Assembly: GCA_018648945.1 (NCBI GenBank)
Contig: JABGQJ010000130.1
Location: 1-14,280 of the forward strand
Origin: Victivallales bacterium
Lineage (GTDB): Bacteria > Verrucomicrobiota > Lentisphaeria > Oligosphaerales > Lenti-02
Length of the DNA stretch: 14,280 bases
Reading direction: 5' to 3'
Shown one piece after another: positions 7,601-14,280 of this stretch. How positions within the stretch are numbered: the first letter of the stretch is position 1; each line of letters opens with the position of its first letter. The translations under genes and the position numbers were made by a program. The notes under the pieces are model-generated. The model was not told where the DNA came from, searched no databases, and was given only the letters and a program-made list of their open reading frames with translations.

Positions 7601-7623
7601 ACCCAAGGCAACCCGCCTTGGGT
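7601..7623. terminator. Hairpin between convergent genes, possible bidirectional terminator
   Basis: ACCCAAGGC (7601-7609) and GCCTTGGGT (7615-7623) form a perfect 9-bp stem with a 5-nt loop in the 46-bp gap between the ATPase gene and proC. The last stem base is also the last base of the proC stop codon. No T-run follows on either strand, so it is not a classical intrinsic terminator, but its symmetry and position suit a shared 3' end or transcript-stabilising structure. Confidence 0.6.
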
Positions 7624-8423
7624 CAGTCCGCTTTGCCCAGCTCGATGGAGCGGTCGCGAGCGGCAGTGACCACCTGGCGGACCAGTTCCCGGAACCCGGC
7701 CTCGGCGAACACGCCCAGACCAGCTGCAGTCGTGCCCCCCGGGGACGTGACTGCGGTCCGCAACTCATCGGGAGTCCCGAGGCCCTGCCGGAGCATCTCG
7801 GCCGCCCCGGCCACCGTCTCCACGGTCAGCCCCAACGCCAGTTCGGCAGGCAATCCCGCAGAAACGCCTGCATCCACCAGCGCCTGGATCATCTCGAACA
7901 CGTAGGCGGGGCCGCTACCGCTCAGCGCGGTGACCGCGTCCAGGCTCTCTTCCGGCACCTCGCCCACGAAACCAAGCGCGCCGAATACTCGCCGCACAAA
8001 CTCGGCATCATCACCATCCGCAGCCGGGCCGCGCGCAAATCCGGTAGCCCCGCAACCGACCATCATCGGCGTATTCGGCATCGTTCGAATCAGCTTCTCC
8101 GTCCCCAACCATGCCGCCAGTCGGGCCAGCGGCACCCCCGCCATGATCGAGATCACCAGACACTCCGGCCTCAGCGTCGGCAGGGCAGCGACCGCCGCCT
8201 CGGCCTTCTGTGGCTTCACCGCCAACACAACCACATCCGCAGCCACGAACGCCGCTTCGCTGAAGTCGCCGCAGCATACCCCCGTCACAGCCGTGAACTT
8301 CCTCTGGGCCTCGGGATAGATGTCGCATGCCACCATGTCCTCGACGCGAAGGATCCCCTGCTTCGAGATCCCTGCCGCAATCGCCGTCGCCATCTTGCCC
8401 GCACCGAGGAACGCCAGTTTCAT
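7623..8423 (-). CDS. proC: Pyrroline-5-carboxylate reductase
   Basis: This 266-aa enzyme carries out the last step of proline synthesis, reducing pyrroline-5-carboxylate to proline with NAD(P)H in the cytoplasm. The N-terminal Rossmann fold shows LGAGKMATAI (6-15). The VKPQ motif is at 69-72 and RTMPNTP at 113-119. The dimerisation/catalytic domain has ALSGSGPAYVF (166-176) and the C-terminal signature TSPGGTTAAGL (226-236). Length matches the family (260-280 aa). The ATG at 8423 is chosen because MKLAFLGAGKM is the typical N-terminus and GGAG lies 9 nt upstream (8433-8436 on the + strand). A TTG five codons earlier is not needed. The gene is convergent with the pilus operon and divergent from the corrinoid-activator gene; no other proline gene is visible. 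Confidence 0.97.
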   Translation of the reverse strand: MKLAFLGAGKMATAIAAGISKQGILRVEDMVACDIYPEAQRKFTAVTGVCCGDFSEAAFVAADVVVLAVKPQKAEAAVAALPTLRPECLVISIMAGVPLARLAAWLGTEKLIRTMPNTPMMVGCGATGFARGPAADGDDAEFVRRVFGALGFVGEVPEESLDAVTALSGSGPAYVFEMIQALVDAGVSAGLPAELALGLTVETVAGAAEMLRQGLGTPDELRTAVTSPGGTTAAGLGVFAEAGFRELVRQVVTAARDRSIELGKAD

Positions 8424-8443
8424 GAGTCGCCACTCCAAGTTCT

Positions 8444-8484
8444 GTTCAGGTCACACCAGAGGAGCCTGACGATACTCCCTGAAC
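8444..8484. promoter_or_regulatory. Inverted repeat upstream of proC
   Basis: GTTCAGG (8444-8450) and CCTGAAC (8478-8484) are perfect 7-bp inverted arms 27 nt apart, with further CCTGA/CTGA copies nearby. They lie 21-61 nt upstream of the proC start, so they could form an operator or a leader hairpin. No known regulator site is recognised, and a chance match is possible. Confidence 0.3.
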
Positions 8485-8614
8485 TTCTCTGACTCAAGGA
8501 ACGGGGGATTCGCCACGGAGTTGCACACAGGCGATCAACAGGCACCAGCCATTCGCGCACATGTTGCTGACAGCCTTGTGCACAGTCTGCCGCCCAAAGC
8601 GAGCGCCTTGCCCG

Positions 8615-8642
8615 TTGTTCCCCCGGCAGGCCGGGCTATGTT
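8615..8642 (+). promoter_or_regulatory. Weak sigma70-like promoter before the corrinoid-activator gene
   Basis: TTGTTC (8615-8620) and TATGTT (8637-8642) are separated by 16 bp and end 36 nt before the start codon. The spacer contains a GC-rich hairpin (CCCGG 8622-8626 with CCGGG 8631-8635) that could be an operator. The match to consensus is only partial, so this is a suggestion. Confidence 0.25.
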
Positions 8643-8678
8643 GCGGGCGGGTCATCACTATTCTGCGGAGAATGCGGT

Positions 8679-10544
8679 ATGCAGTCGGAGCTCAAAGTCG
8701 TCTTCCAGCCCAGCGGGCGGACCGTTCACGTCATGCCCGGAACCACGGTATTCGAGGCGGGGGCTCGGGCCGGCCTCCTCCTGCGGGCGCCCTGCGGCGG
8801 CAAAGGCACATGCCGCAAGTGCCGCGTGCAGATCAGCCATGGTGTGGGTGAACCCAGCGGCGCCTGCCGTGCATCGTTCACGGACGAGGAACTGGGCCAA
8901 GGCTGGCGCTTGGCTTGCCAGACGCCCGTGGCCGACAGCCTGATCGTGGTCGTCCCCGAGGGCTCTCTCTCCGAGACGGCAAGCAAGATCCTCACCGATG
9001 CCAGCGGCTGCCAAGTCGATGGCACCCCAGCGGTGACCAAGCAATTCCTCGAGCTCCCCCCCCCGACCCAGGAGGATCCAATTTCCGACCTGGAACGAAT
9101 CACCGGCATGACGGGAGAGATCCGTGCCCCTCTCCCCCTTCTGCGCACCATCGGCGCCACGCTCAGGTGCGCCAACTTCGCTTGCACGGCCACTCTGTCC
9201 GGTGACGTCCTCCTTGCCCTCGATGCCGGCGATACCACCGCTGAATCCCCCCTGGCCGTGGCCTTCGACATCGGCACCACGACCCTGGTGGGCACACTTC
9301 TCTGTCTCACCTCCGGCACCGAACTGGCTGTGGCTGCCACCATCAACCCCCAGGTGAGCTTCGGCGACGATGTGATCAGCCGGATCACCCTCGCCCGGGA
9401 AGGCGACGGTCTGGTGCAGGAGCTGCGCCTGAGCGTCATCGAGGCCTGCAATGCCCTGATCACCGAGCTGCTTGAGGAGGTCGACGCGCCAGCCCATCGC
9501 ATCCTGGCTCTGGCCGCTGCGGGGAACACCACCATGCAGCACCTGTTCTGCGGCATCAGCCCGGCCGCCCTGGGTGAGGTCCCCTTCCCCCCCGTCAACT
9601 CGCGCGCGCTGCAACTGCCCGCCATGGAGCTGGACCTCTACGCACATCCCCTAGCCGAGGCCTACATCTTCCCCAACATCGGCGGTTTCGTCGGCGGCGA
9701 CACGGTCTCCGGCATGCTCGCCCACCAACTGCGCGCGGCCTCCAAACCCACCCTCTTCGTGGATATCGGCACCAACGGCGAGATTGTCCTGGCCAACGGC
9801 GGCCAACTTCTCGCCTCCAGCGCTGCTGCCGGACCCGCCTTTGAGGGGGCCCGCATCACCTGCGGCATGCGCGCCACCGACGGTGCCATCGAGAAGATCG
9901 TCGTCGATGACCAGATCCGCTGCAGCGTCATCGGCAGCGGCAAGGCCTCCGGGCTCTGCGGCACCGCCCTCATCGACGCCGTCGCCGACCTGCTCCGCCT
10001 CGGCATCATCGACGAGACCGGCCGCATCCTCGGCCCCGACGAGGCGCCCGACGGGATCTCCGACGCCATCCGCGCAGGCCTCGTCGCCGTAGCCGGGGAT
10101 TACGCGTTCGAGCTCGTGTCCGCCGCCGGGAGCAAGACCGGCGAGGCAATCCGGCTCTACCAGCGAGACGTGCGCGAACTCCAGCTCGCCTCCGGCGCCA
10201 TTCGCGCTGGCATCGCCATCATGCTCCGCAAGGCAGGCCTCACCCCCGAAGACCTGGATCGCGTCCTCCTCGCCGGCGGCTTCGGCAACTACATCCGCCG
10301 CGAGAACGCCCAGCGTATTGGCCTCCTGCCCGACTTGCCGGTCGAACGCATCCACTTCGTCGGCAACGCCGCCTCCACCGGGGCCAAGGCCGTCCTCCTG
10401 GCGCGGGAACTCCGCAACGAAGCCGAGGAGATCGCCCGCGCAACCGAACACCTCGATCTCTCCATGGACCCCGAGTTCCAGATGGAATTCGGCATGGCCA
10501 TGATGTTCCCTGGGCCCGATGGGCTCATGCCTAGCCTGTTCTAG
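8679..10544 (+). CDS. RACo-like ATP-dependent activator of corrinoid proteins
   Basis: This 621-aa protein has the domain order of reductive activators of corrinoid proteins (RACo type). The N-terminal plant-type [2Fe-2S] ferredoxin domain (about 1-95) has ligands C39, C45, C48 and C80. A linker domain follows, then an ASKHA (acetate kinase/Hsc70/actin) ATPase domain from about 193 to the end. Its motifs are FDIGTTTLVG (196-205), AAGNTTMQH (280-288), VDIGTNGEIV (361-370), SGLCGTALIDAV (424-435), LLAGGFGNYI (530-539) and VGNAASTGA (561-569). Such proteins use ATP to drive electron transfer to inactive Co(II) corrinoid, restoring Co(I) for methyl transfer. Length is close to known members (about 600-640 aa). 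GGAG at 8667-8670 lies 8 nt before the ATG. No corrinoid protein or methyltransferase lies within the window, so the partner is unknown. RamA is excluded because it carries C-terminal 4Fe-4S motifs, absent here. Confidence 0.92.
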   Translation: MQSELKVVFQPSGRTVHVMPGTTVFEAGARAGLLLRAPCGGKGTCRKCRVQISHGVGEPSGACRASFTDEELGQGWRLACQTPVADSLIVVVPEGSLSETASKILTDASGCQVDGTPAVTKQFLELPPPTQEDPISDLERITGMTGEIRAPLPLLRTIGATLRCANFACTATLSGDVLLALDAGDTTAESPLAVAFDIGTTTLVGTLLCLTSGTELAVAATINPQVSFGDDVISRITLAREGDGLVQELRLSVIEACNALITELLEEVDAPAHRILALAAAGNTTMQHLFCGISPAALGEVPFPPVNSRALQLPAMELDLYAHPLAEAYIFPNIGGFVGGDTVSGMLAHQLRAASKPTLFVDIGTNGEIVLANGGQLLASSAAAGPAFEGARITCGMRATDGAIEKIVVDDQIRCSVIGSGKASGLCGTALIDAVADLLRLGIIDETGRILGPDEAPDGISDAIRAGLVAVAGDYAFELVSAAGSKTGEAIRLYQRDVRELQLASGAIRAGIAIMLRKAGLTPEDLDRVLLAGGFGNYIRRENAQRIGLLPDLPVERIHFVGNAASTGAKAVLLARELRNEAEEIARATEHLDLSMDPEFQMEFGMAMMFPGPDGLMPSLF

Positions 10545-10583
10545 ACGGTTTGCGCACCAGTTACTAACAGGCCATCGCCCGGT

Positions 10584-11393
10584 TTATGCACAAGGCTGCG
10601 CACTGGCCAGGATGCCCTTCACGTAGCCTAGCGTGAAGGCGATGTCGCGGTCCACTGCCGCTGGCTCCTTGCTGCCGACACACTCCACGTAGAGCGGGCC
10701 GCAGAAGCCGCCGGTGGCAAAGGCACCCAGCACGGTGGGGAAGTCCACCAAGCCGTCGCCGGCAGTCACGTTTACATCTGCCGTATCGTCCTGCACGACG
10801 CAGTCCTTGACGATGAAGACCGTGCTCACGGGGACGGCCTCAACCACATCCTCTTCGGGACGGCGCTCGCCCTTGGTGTAGTAGATGATGTTGCCGGGAT
10901 CGTAGCAGATGCCGAAGGCGGGATGCGCCACAGCCCGGTGGGCGCGCAGCAGATCCGCCGTGGTTAGGCTGATCCCGCCATGCGGCTTCATGGTGATCGC
11001 GACGCCAGCCGCTTGAGCGTGCGGCGCGCACTGGCGCATCAGCTCGAGGTAGTCGTCGTAGAGCGCCGCATTGCCCACCCCACAGTCCAGTAGCCAACGC
11101 GCGCCGAGAGCCGCACTGTTGTCGATCATGCGCCGGTAGTCGTCCACCGCTTCTGCCAGCCCCAGATTCAGTTGGGTCCGGCCGATGATCATGGACGGGG
11201 CTAGCCCAGCGCCAGCCGCCGCTGCCCGCGCCGCCTTGATCTGTGCTGGGGTACTGGCACTATCGACCGGCATCGCTCCCTCGTTGCGGAAAACGGCCAC
11301 ATCCGTGTAGCCTGCCGCGGCAATCCGCGTGCACGCCTCCGCAAAAGAGAGCGTGCTGTAGGGGCGGGTGGTACAACCGATGGTGTGAGTCAT
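10584..11393 (-). CDS. Sugar phosphate isomerase/epimerase-type TIM-barrel protein
   Basis: This 269-aa protein belongs to the xylose-isomerase-like TIM-barrel superfamily (AP endonuclease family 2 fold), which isomerises or epimerises sugars and sugar acids, usually with a divalent metal. Visible strand-end motifs are ITMKPHGG (133-140), CYDPGN (163-168), FIVKDCV (193-199) and GDGLVDFPTVL (212-222). GFCGPLYVEC (229-238) contains the probable C-terminal metal-ligand Glu (E237). The substrate cannot be told. The ATG at 11393 is supported by AAGGA 8 nt upstream (11402-11406 on the + strand); longer in-frame starts would read into the divergent gene. It is convergent with the corrinoid-activator gene (39-bp gap) and divergent from a glycoside-hydrolase-like gene, suggesting joint use in carbohydrate breakdown. 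No signal peptide is seen, so it should be cytoplasmic. Confidence 0.85.
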   Translation of the reverse strand: MTHTIGCTTRPYSTLSFAEACTRIAAAGYTDVAVFRNEGAMPVDSASTPAQIKAARAAAAGAGLAPSMIIGRTQLNLGLAEAVDDYRRMIDNSAALGARWLLDCGVGNAALYDDYLELMRQCAPHAQAAGVAITMKPHGGISLTTADLLRAHRAVAHPAFGICYDPGNIIYYTKGERRPEEDVVEAVPVSTVFIVKDCVVQDDTADVNVTAGDGLVDFPTVLGAFATGGFCGPLYVECVGSKEPAAVDRDIAFTLGYVKGILASAQPCA

Positions 11394-11567
11394 GGTTCCA
11401 TTCCTTGCCTTGGTGGACGCATACGTGAAACTAGTCGCGTGACGCGGAAACGCAATGCGGTGCCGGATCTTGGCCGAGGCGTTGCTGCTGGCGTCCACGA
11501 ATCCCCGGCACATATTGCAGTGCCCATGCCAAGGGCCTCTGTGGCCCCCAACGACGAGGAAGCCCCC
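11394..11567. promoter_or_regulatory. Divergent intergenic control region
   Basis: This 174-bp gap separates the divergently read isomerase-like and glycosidase-like genes and must hold both promoters if no longer leaders exist. Ribosome sites are clear at both ends (11402-11406 on the - strand, 11556-11560 on the + strand). I see no convincing -35/-10 pair and no clean operator palindrome. Confidence 0.4.
11556..11560 (+). promoter_or_regulatory. Ribosome binding site deciding the start at 11568
   Basis: GAGGA lies 7 nt before ATG 11568. It supports this start over the in-frame ATG at 11385, which falls across the start codon of the divergent isomerase-like gene. Confidence 0.7.
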
Positions 11568-13814
11568 ATGTCTGATGCCTTCATGCGAGAAGCCGCACGC
11601 GTTCTCCCCACCGAGCAACCGTATGACTACCACCGCACGCTCAGGGACGGTCCCGTCCACCGGCCACGGCGCGACCCCACTGCGCAGCCGACGCCGGATG
11701 AGATGGTGATTCCCCACGAGGGCTGGCAGATCTGCATGCACGCGGGGGCGGGCCCACTTGTCCAGACCGCCGCCGATGACTTCCGCGACTACCTAGCCAC
11801 GTCGATGGGGGTCCGAGTCACCGTTCAGCCAATCGGGTCGCTCGCTGACTGGTCGGCGCAGGCGGGGGTCATCCTAGCCGGAACGCGCGAGGAGATGCCC
11901 GGAATCGGGGACTCGCTCAAGGGGTCGAAGGACTACGAGATTCGCGTCACTCCCGAGCAGATTGTCGTCTGCGGCCACGACGAGCTCGGGGTCATGCATG
12001 GGCTGTTCAACCTCGAGGCCCGCATGAATCTCCGCGAGGCACCATTCCTGCCGGGCGACCTGAGCACGGTGCGACACAGTCGCTACCGGACGCGGATGGT
12101 GCTGTCCTGGCTGGGCTGGATGCAGTGGCCAGATGCCTACCTCTCGCATCTGGCACACGATGGTTACGATGGGATCTTCGCTTCGGTCTACGCCAACCCG
12201 AATGGCGTGACCGGGCCACCCCACTACGACCTGATCCGCAAGCAGGACGCCACCAAGCTGCACGATGTGATCCACCGCGCAAACCAGCATGGAATCAAGG
12301 TCTACACCCCGATCCTTTACAACAACACCCGCGAACCGGGAAGCCAGGCTGGGCTGCGGGAACACGTGCGCGACATTGTCACCAAGTTCCCCGACATCCA
12401 TGGCTACATCCTGCTTACCGAGGGCTTCTACTTCGAGAAGTTCTTCGGTGCAGGCGGACAGGGCAAGCAGGATCTGCACGAGTGGGCGACATACTGGACC
12501 GAGGCGGTGCGAGTCGTGGCCGAGGAATGCCACGCCATCAATCCCGAGATCGAGGTGCTGCCTTGGGAGTATAACATCGACTTCCGCCCACAGCAGGTGG
12601 AGCTGAAGCGCCACGTCACCAGCCTGCTGCCAGCAGACACGATTCCGCTGCTGACCTGGGAGAATGGCAAGGCGTTCGAGATCGACGGACTGCATGGCTA
12701 CCTGCGCGATTACTCGATCAGCCAGGTCGGCCCTGCCGAAGTCGCTGCCGGCCAGATCACCGAGGCAAAACGCCGCGGCATGCCGGTGTACTGCAAGGTC
12801 GATTGCTTCGCGACCTGGCAGTTTGGCACAACCCCGTACCTCCCCTGCCCGCAACAGTGGCAGAGGCGCTACGACGCCCTGGCCGAACACGGGGTAGATG
12901 GCACCCTCGAAACCTGGAGCAACGGCTACAAGCCGAATTTCATGGCCGAACTGCGCGCCTGGTCCTGTTGGACCAACCCAATGGAGTTTGACGCCTTGCT
13001 CCGCGCGGTCGCGCGCCGGGAGTTCGGGAGCGGCTCGGAAGATCTCGTGCTGGAAGCCTGGGAGCATTTCAGCCGGGCCATGCAGCTAGTCCCCGATACC
13101 GGCCCATCGATGGGAACAAACGCCGCAGTCGGCAACCCGATCTTCCTCGACCAACCACCAGCCCGCATCATGACCCTGACCAACTCGTGGTGGGACGAGG
13201 CGCACAAGAGCCACTGGCGGCATCGCGTGGATCCCTACTGGCCCTACGCGCACCCCGTCGCCGTCTTCACACCCGATTTCACCAACCGCACGAACCGAGC
13301 TGAGTCCTACGCGCGGCAGAGGTCGGGCATTGGCAGCATCGAGTCGCCGGAACGCCTGGCGGAAACCGACGTCCTGGCGGTCTTCAACAAGTACGTCCTA
13401 CTGGCCGCAGACGAGTTCGAGGCCGGACTCAAGCTCTACCGGGAGGCCACGCTCAACGCGCCGGAAGCCAAGCGACCCAGTGCCATGAAGGAAGTGCTGA
13501 TCGTGGAGCAGATGCAGCGGATGCTGCGCAGCCTGCACGCGATTCTGGAGTTCGAGGGGCTCCGCTTCCGCCTGGTGGGGAAGGAGGAGGTCTGTGACGT
13601 GGGGACCTTGCTCGACCGGATGGCTGCCATCGTGAGCGCAGAGATCGAACGGACCACCGCCTCCCTCGAAACCGCCCGCCGCGACTCGCGGCTAGGCTAC
13701 GAGTGCGAGATGGACTACATCTACTCCCCCTACACGATCGGCGAGAAACTGCGGGTGTTGCAGCAGATCCTGTACGAGCAGATCCCGGCCCACCGCAAGA
13801 TGTCGGGCGGGTAA
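11568..13814 (+). CDS. Glycoside-hydrolase-like protein with GH20/GH67-type N-terminal domain
   Basis: This 748-aa protein has no signal peptide. Residues 50-165 resemble the alpha/beta N-terminal domain before the catalytic barrel in GH20/GH67/GH84-type enzymes: DDFRDYLATSMGV (70-82), VILAGTREE (101-109), DYEIRV (122-127) and DELGVMHGLFNLEARM (138-153). Residues 170-470 read as a TIM barrel: LSHLAHDGYDGIF (192-204), HGIKVYTPILYNN (241-253), HGYILLTEGFYFE (278-290) with candidate acid E285, and VLPWEYNIDFR (330-340). Residues 470-748 are mostly helical. The fold suggests action on a glycan or glycoside, but family, substrate and catalytic residues are unproven. The start is set by GAGGA 7 nt before ATG 11568; an in-frame start at 11385 would overlap the divergent gene. 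Lack of export implies cytoplasmic processing of imported sugars, or a non-hydrolytic role. Confidence 0.68.
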   Translation: MSDAFMREAARVLPTEQPYDYHRTLRDGPVHRPRRDPTAQPTPDEMVIPHEGWQICMHAGAGPLVQTAADDFRDYLATSMGVRVTVQPIGSLADWSAQAGVILAGTREEMPGIGDSLKGSKDYEIRVTPEQIVVCGHDELGVMHGLFNLEARMNLREAPFLPGDLSTVRHSRYRTRMVLSWLGWMQWPDAYLSHLAHDGYDGIFASVYANPNGVTGPPHYDLIRKQDATKLHDVIHRANQHGIKVYTPILYNNTREPGSQAGLREHVRDIVTKFPDIHGYILLTEGFYFEKFFGAGGQGKQDLHEWATYWTEAVRVVAEECHAINPEIEVLPWEYNIDFRPQQVELKRHVTSLLPADTIPLLTWENGKAFEIDGLHGYLRDYSISQVGPAEVAAGQITEAKRRGMPVYCKVDCFATWQFGTTPYLPCPQQWQRRYDALAEHGVDGTLETWSNGYKPNFMAELRAWSCWTNPMEFDALLRAVARREFGSGSEDLVLEAWEHFSRAMQLVPDTGPSMGTNAAVGNPIFLDQPPARIMTLTNSWWDEAHKSHWRHRVDPYWPYAHPVAVFTPDFTNRTNRAESYARQRSGIGSIESPERLAETDVLAVFNKYVLLAADEFEAGLKLYREATLNAPEAKRPSAMKEVLIVEQMQRMLRSLHAILEFEGLRFRLVGKEEVCDVGTLLDRMAAIVSAEIERTTASLETARRDSRLGYECEMDYIYSPYTIGEKLRVLQQILYEQIPAHRKMSGG

Positions 13815-13815
13815 G

Positions 13816-13903
13816 GCGGGGGCTCGGGATTCTTGCCGATGAGTATCCACGGGTTCACGCCCGTGGCTACGATATGCCGCCCTCCTGCGGGGGCTCGGGG
13901 ATT
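13816..13903 (+). repeat. Direct repeat pair GCGGGGGCTCGGG(G)ATT
   Basis: Copies at 13816-13831 and 13887-13903 differ by one inserted G and are spaced 71 bp apart, just after the glycosidase-like stop codon. The first copy overlaps the left end of the structured element and the second lies inside it. Confidence 0.75.
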
Positions 13904-13993
13904 GGTGGGACCGGAACCCAGGCCGTTGGCCTGGGCTGGTATATCGCGCACCTCCGGTGCTAAGATCGGGAACGGCAAGAGGGACGGAATCCC
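13826..13993. repeat. Structured intergenic element with inverted ends and three hairpins
   Basis: The ends form an imperfect inverted repeat: GGGATTC (13826-13832) with GAATCCC (13987-13993), TCTTGCC (13831-13837) with GGCAAGA (13974-13980), and CCGAT (13836-13840) with ATCGG (13965-13969). Inside are three hairpins: CCACGGG/CCCGTGG (13847-13853 and 13860-13866, 6-nt loop), CCCAGGCC/GGCCTGGG (13917-13924 and 13928-13935, 3-nt loop) and GCACC/GGTGC (13948-13952 and 13956-13960, 3-nt loop). It lies between convergent genes and carries no credible coding frame. It looks like a dispersed REP/MITE-like element or a structured 3' end; only one copy is visible here, so repetition in the genome is inferred. 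None of the hairpins is followed by a T-run. Confidence 0.6.
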
Positions 13994-14041
13994 CCCGCCG
14001 CAGGTCGCACATCACTGGGCGACTCGAAACAGAGCTCCCCT

Positions 14042-14280
14042 CTACTGCAGATCCAGGACGACTCGGTCGCCGGTCCGGCCCGACTCGTCGGCGGCTAGGG
14101 AGACGAGCAGGGCGTTGAGTCCATCCCGCGAGCGGGCGGCCATGGATCGCTCGCCGGTGCGGATCTCCTTCACGAAGGCGGCCTGCAGCGCGCCGTCACC
14201 GGAGAGCTCGGTGGGCATGGGCGCGGGCAGTGGATCGGTCTCGTTCTTGCCGAACTTCAGCGCGTTCCGCACAAACATCT
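14042..14280 (-). CDS. Probable Gfo/Idh/MocA-family oxidoreductase, C-terminal end only
   Basis: This fragment of about 79 codons is open to the right edge and ends at a TAG (14042-14044). The last 45 residues, with AAFVKEIRTGERSMAARSRD followed by GLNALLVSLAADESGRTGD, match the usual C-terminus of Gfo/Idh/MocA NAD(P)-dependent sugar dehydrogenases: a helix ending in a Gly-rich turn, then a helix with the AxxESxRTG pattern. The Rossmann domain would lie outside the window, so the assignment is tentative. Such enzymes oxidise sugars or inositols and often sit beside TIM-barrel isomerases and glycosidases, as here. The ATG at 14276-14278 is probably internal. Confidence 0.55.
   Translation of the reverse strand, partial: MFVRNALKFGKNETDPLPAPMPTELSGDGALQAAFVKEIRTGERSMAARSRDGLNALLVSLAADESGRTGDRVVLDLQ

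Noticed and set aside
5714..7768. 684-codon open frame on the - strand opposite the PilB/GspE gene
   Set aside because: The + strand encodes an unmistakable ATPase; the antisense product is low in recognisable motifs and is a composition artefact. The same applies to 1525-3078 (-).
8424..8678. Possible cobalamin riboswitch before the corrinoid activator
   Set aside because: No B12-box-like core or the expected multi-helix layout could be found in this 255-bp gap.
8571..10598. 12-bp inverted match (CAGCCTTGTGCA at 8571-8582, TGCACAAGGCTG at 10587-10598) flanking the corrinoid-activator gene
   Set aside because: A 12-bp inverted match is expected by chance several times in a 14-kb window, and one copy lies within coding sequence; no target-site duplication or mobile gene is present.
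11394..11741. N-terminal extension of the isomerase-like protein on the - strand
   Set aside because: It would run through the divergent control region into the neighbouring gene; the start at 11393 has a good ribosome site and the usual family N-terminus.
13703..13963. Small open frame on the + strand over the structured element
   Set aside because: It overlaps the end of the glycosidase-like gene out of frame and then reads through hairpin sequence; no ribosome site or domain supports it.

Overview
The window is GC-rich bacterial DNA with long, closely spaced genes. Gene content points to a Gram-negative, PVC-type or related bacterium (Lentisphaerota, Kiritimatiellota, Verrucomicrobiota, Planctomycetota or Hydrogenedentota-like). 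The pointers are a secretin-based envelope machine resembling the type IV pilus-like locus of Akkermansia, a corrinoid activator typical of anaerobic methyl-group metabolism, and a sugar isomerase / glycosidase-like / Gfo-Idh-MocA cluster. This placement is inference; there is no rRNA or marker gene to settle it.

Region 1 (1-7576, + strand) is one operon-like run of six genes. It holds the 3' part of a secretin (PilQ/GspD), a 624-aa protein joining a PilM-like actin-fold ATPase to a PilN-like membrane/coiled-coil part, a PilO-like (possibly Amuc_1100-like) protein, two tandem paralogous PilP/GspC-like proteins, and a PilB/GspE assembly ATPase. Together they would form an outer-membrane channel, an inner-membrane alignment complex and a cytoplasmic motor. 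No PilC/GspF platform protein, prepilin or prepilin peptidase is present. The run ends at a 9-bp hairpin shared with the convergent proC gene.

Region 2 (7601-10544) holds proC (- strand, proline biosynthesis) and, divergently, a RACo-like [2Fe-2S]/ASKHA protein that would reactivate oxidised corrinoid proteins. No methyltransferase or corrinoid protein lies beside it. The 255-bp gap between them carries an inverted repeat and a weak promoter-like sequence.

Region 3 (10584-14280) looks like a carbohydrate locus. A sugar-phosphate isomerase/epimerase-type TIM-barrel protein (- strand) is divergent from a 748-aa glycoside-hydrolase-like protein with no signal peptide. The 3' end of a probable Gfo/Idh/MocA oxidoreductase (- strand) runs off the right edge. 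Between the last two genes is a structured 168-bp element with imperfect inverted ends and three internal hairpins, probably a dispersed non-coding repeat.

The most notable observations are the PilM-PilN fusion, the tandem PilP-like paralogues with linkers of opposite charge, and the structured intergenic element.
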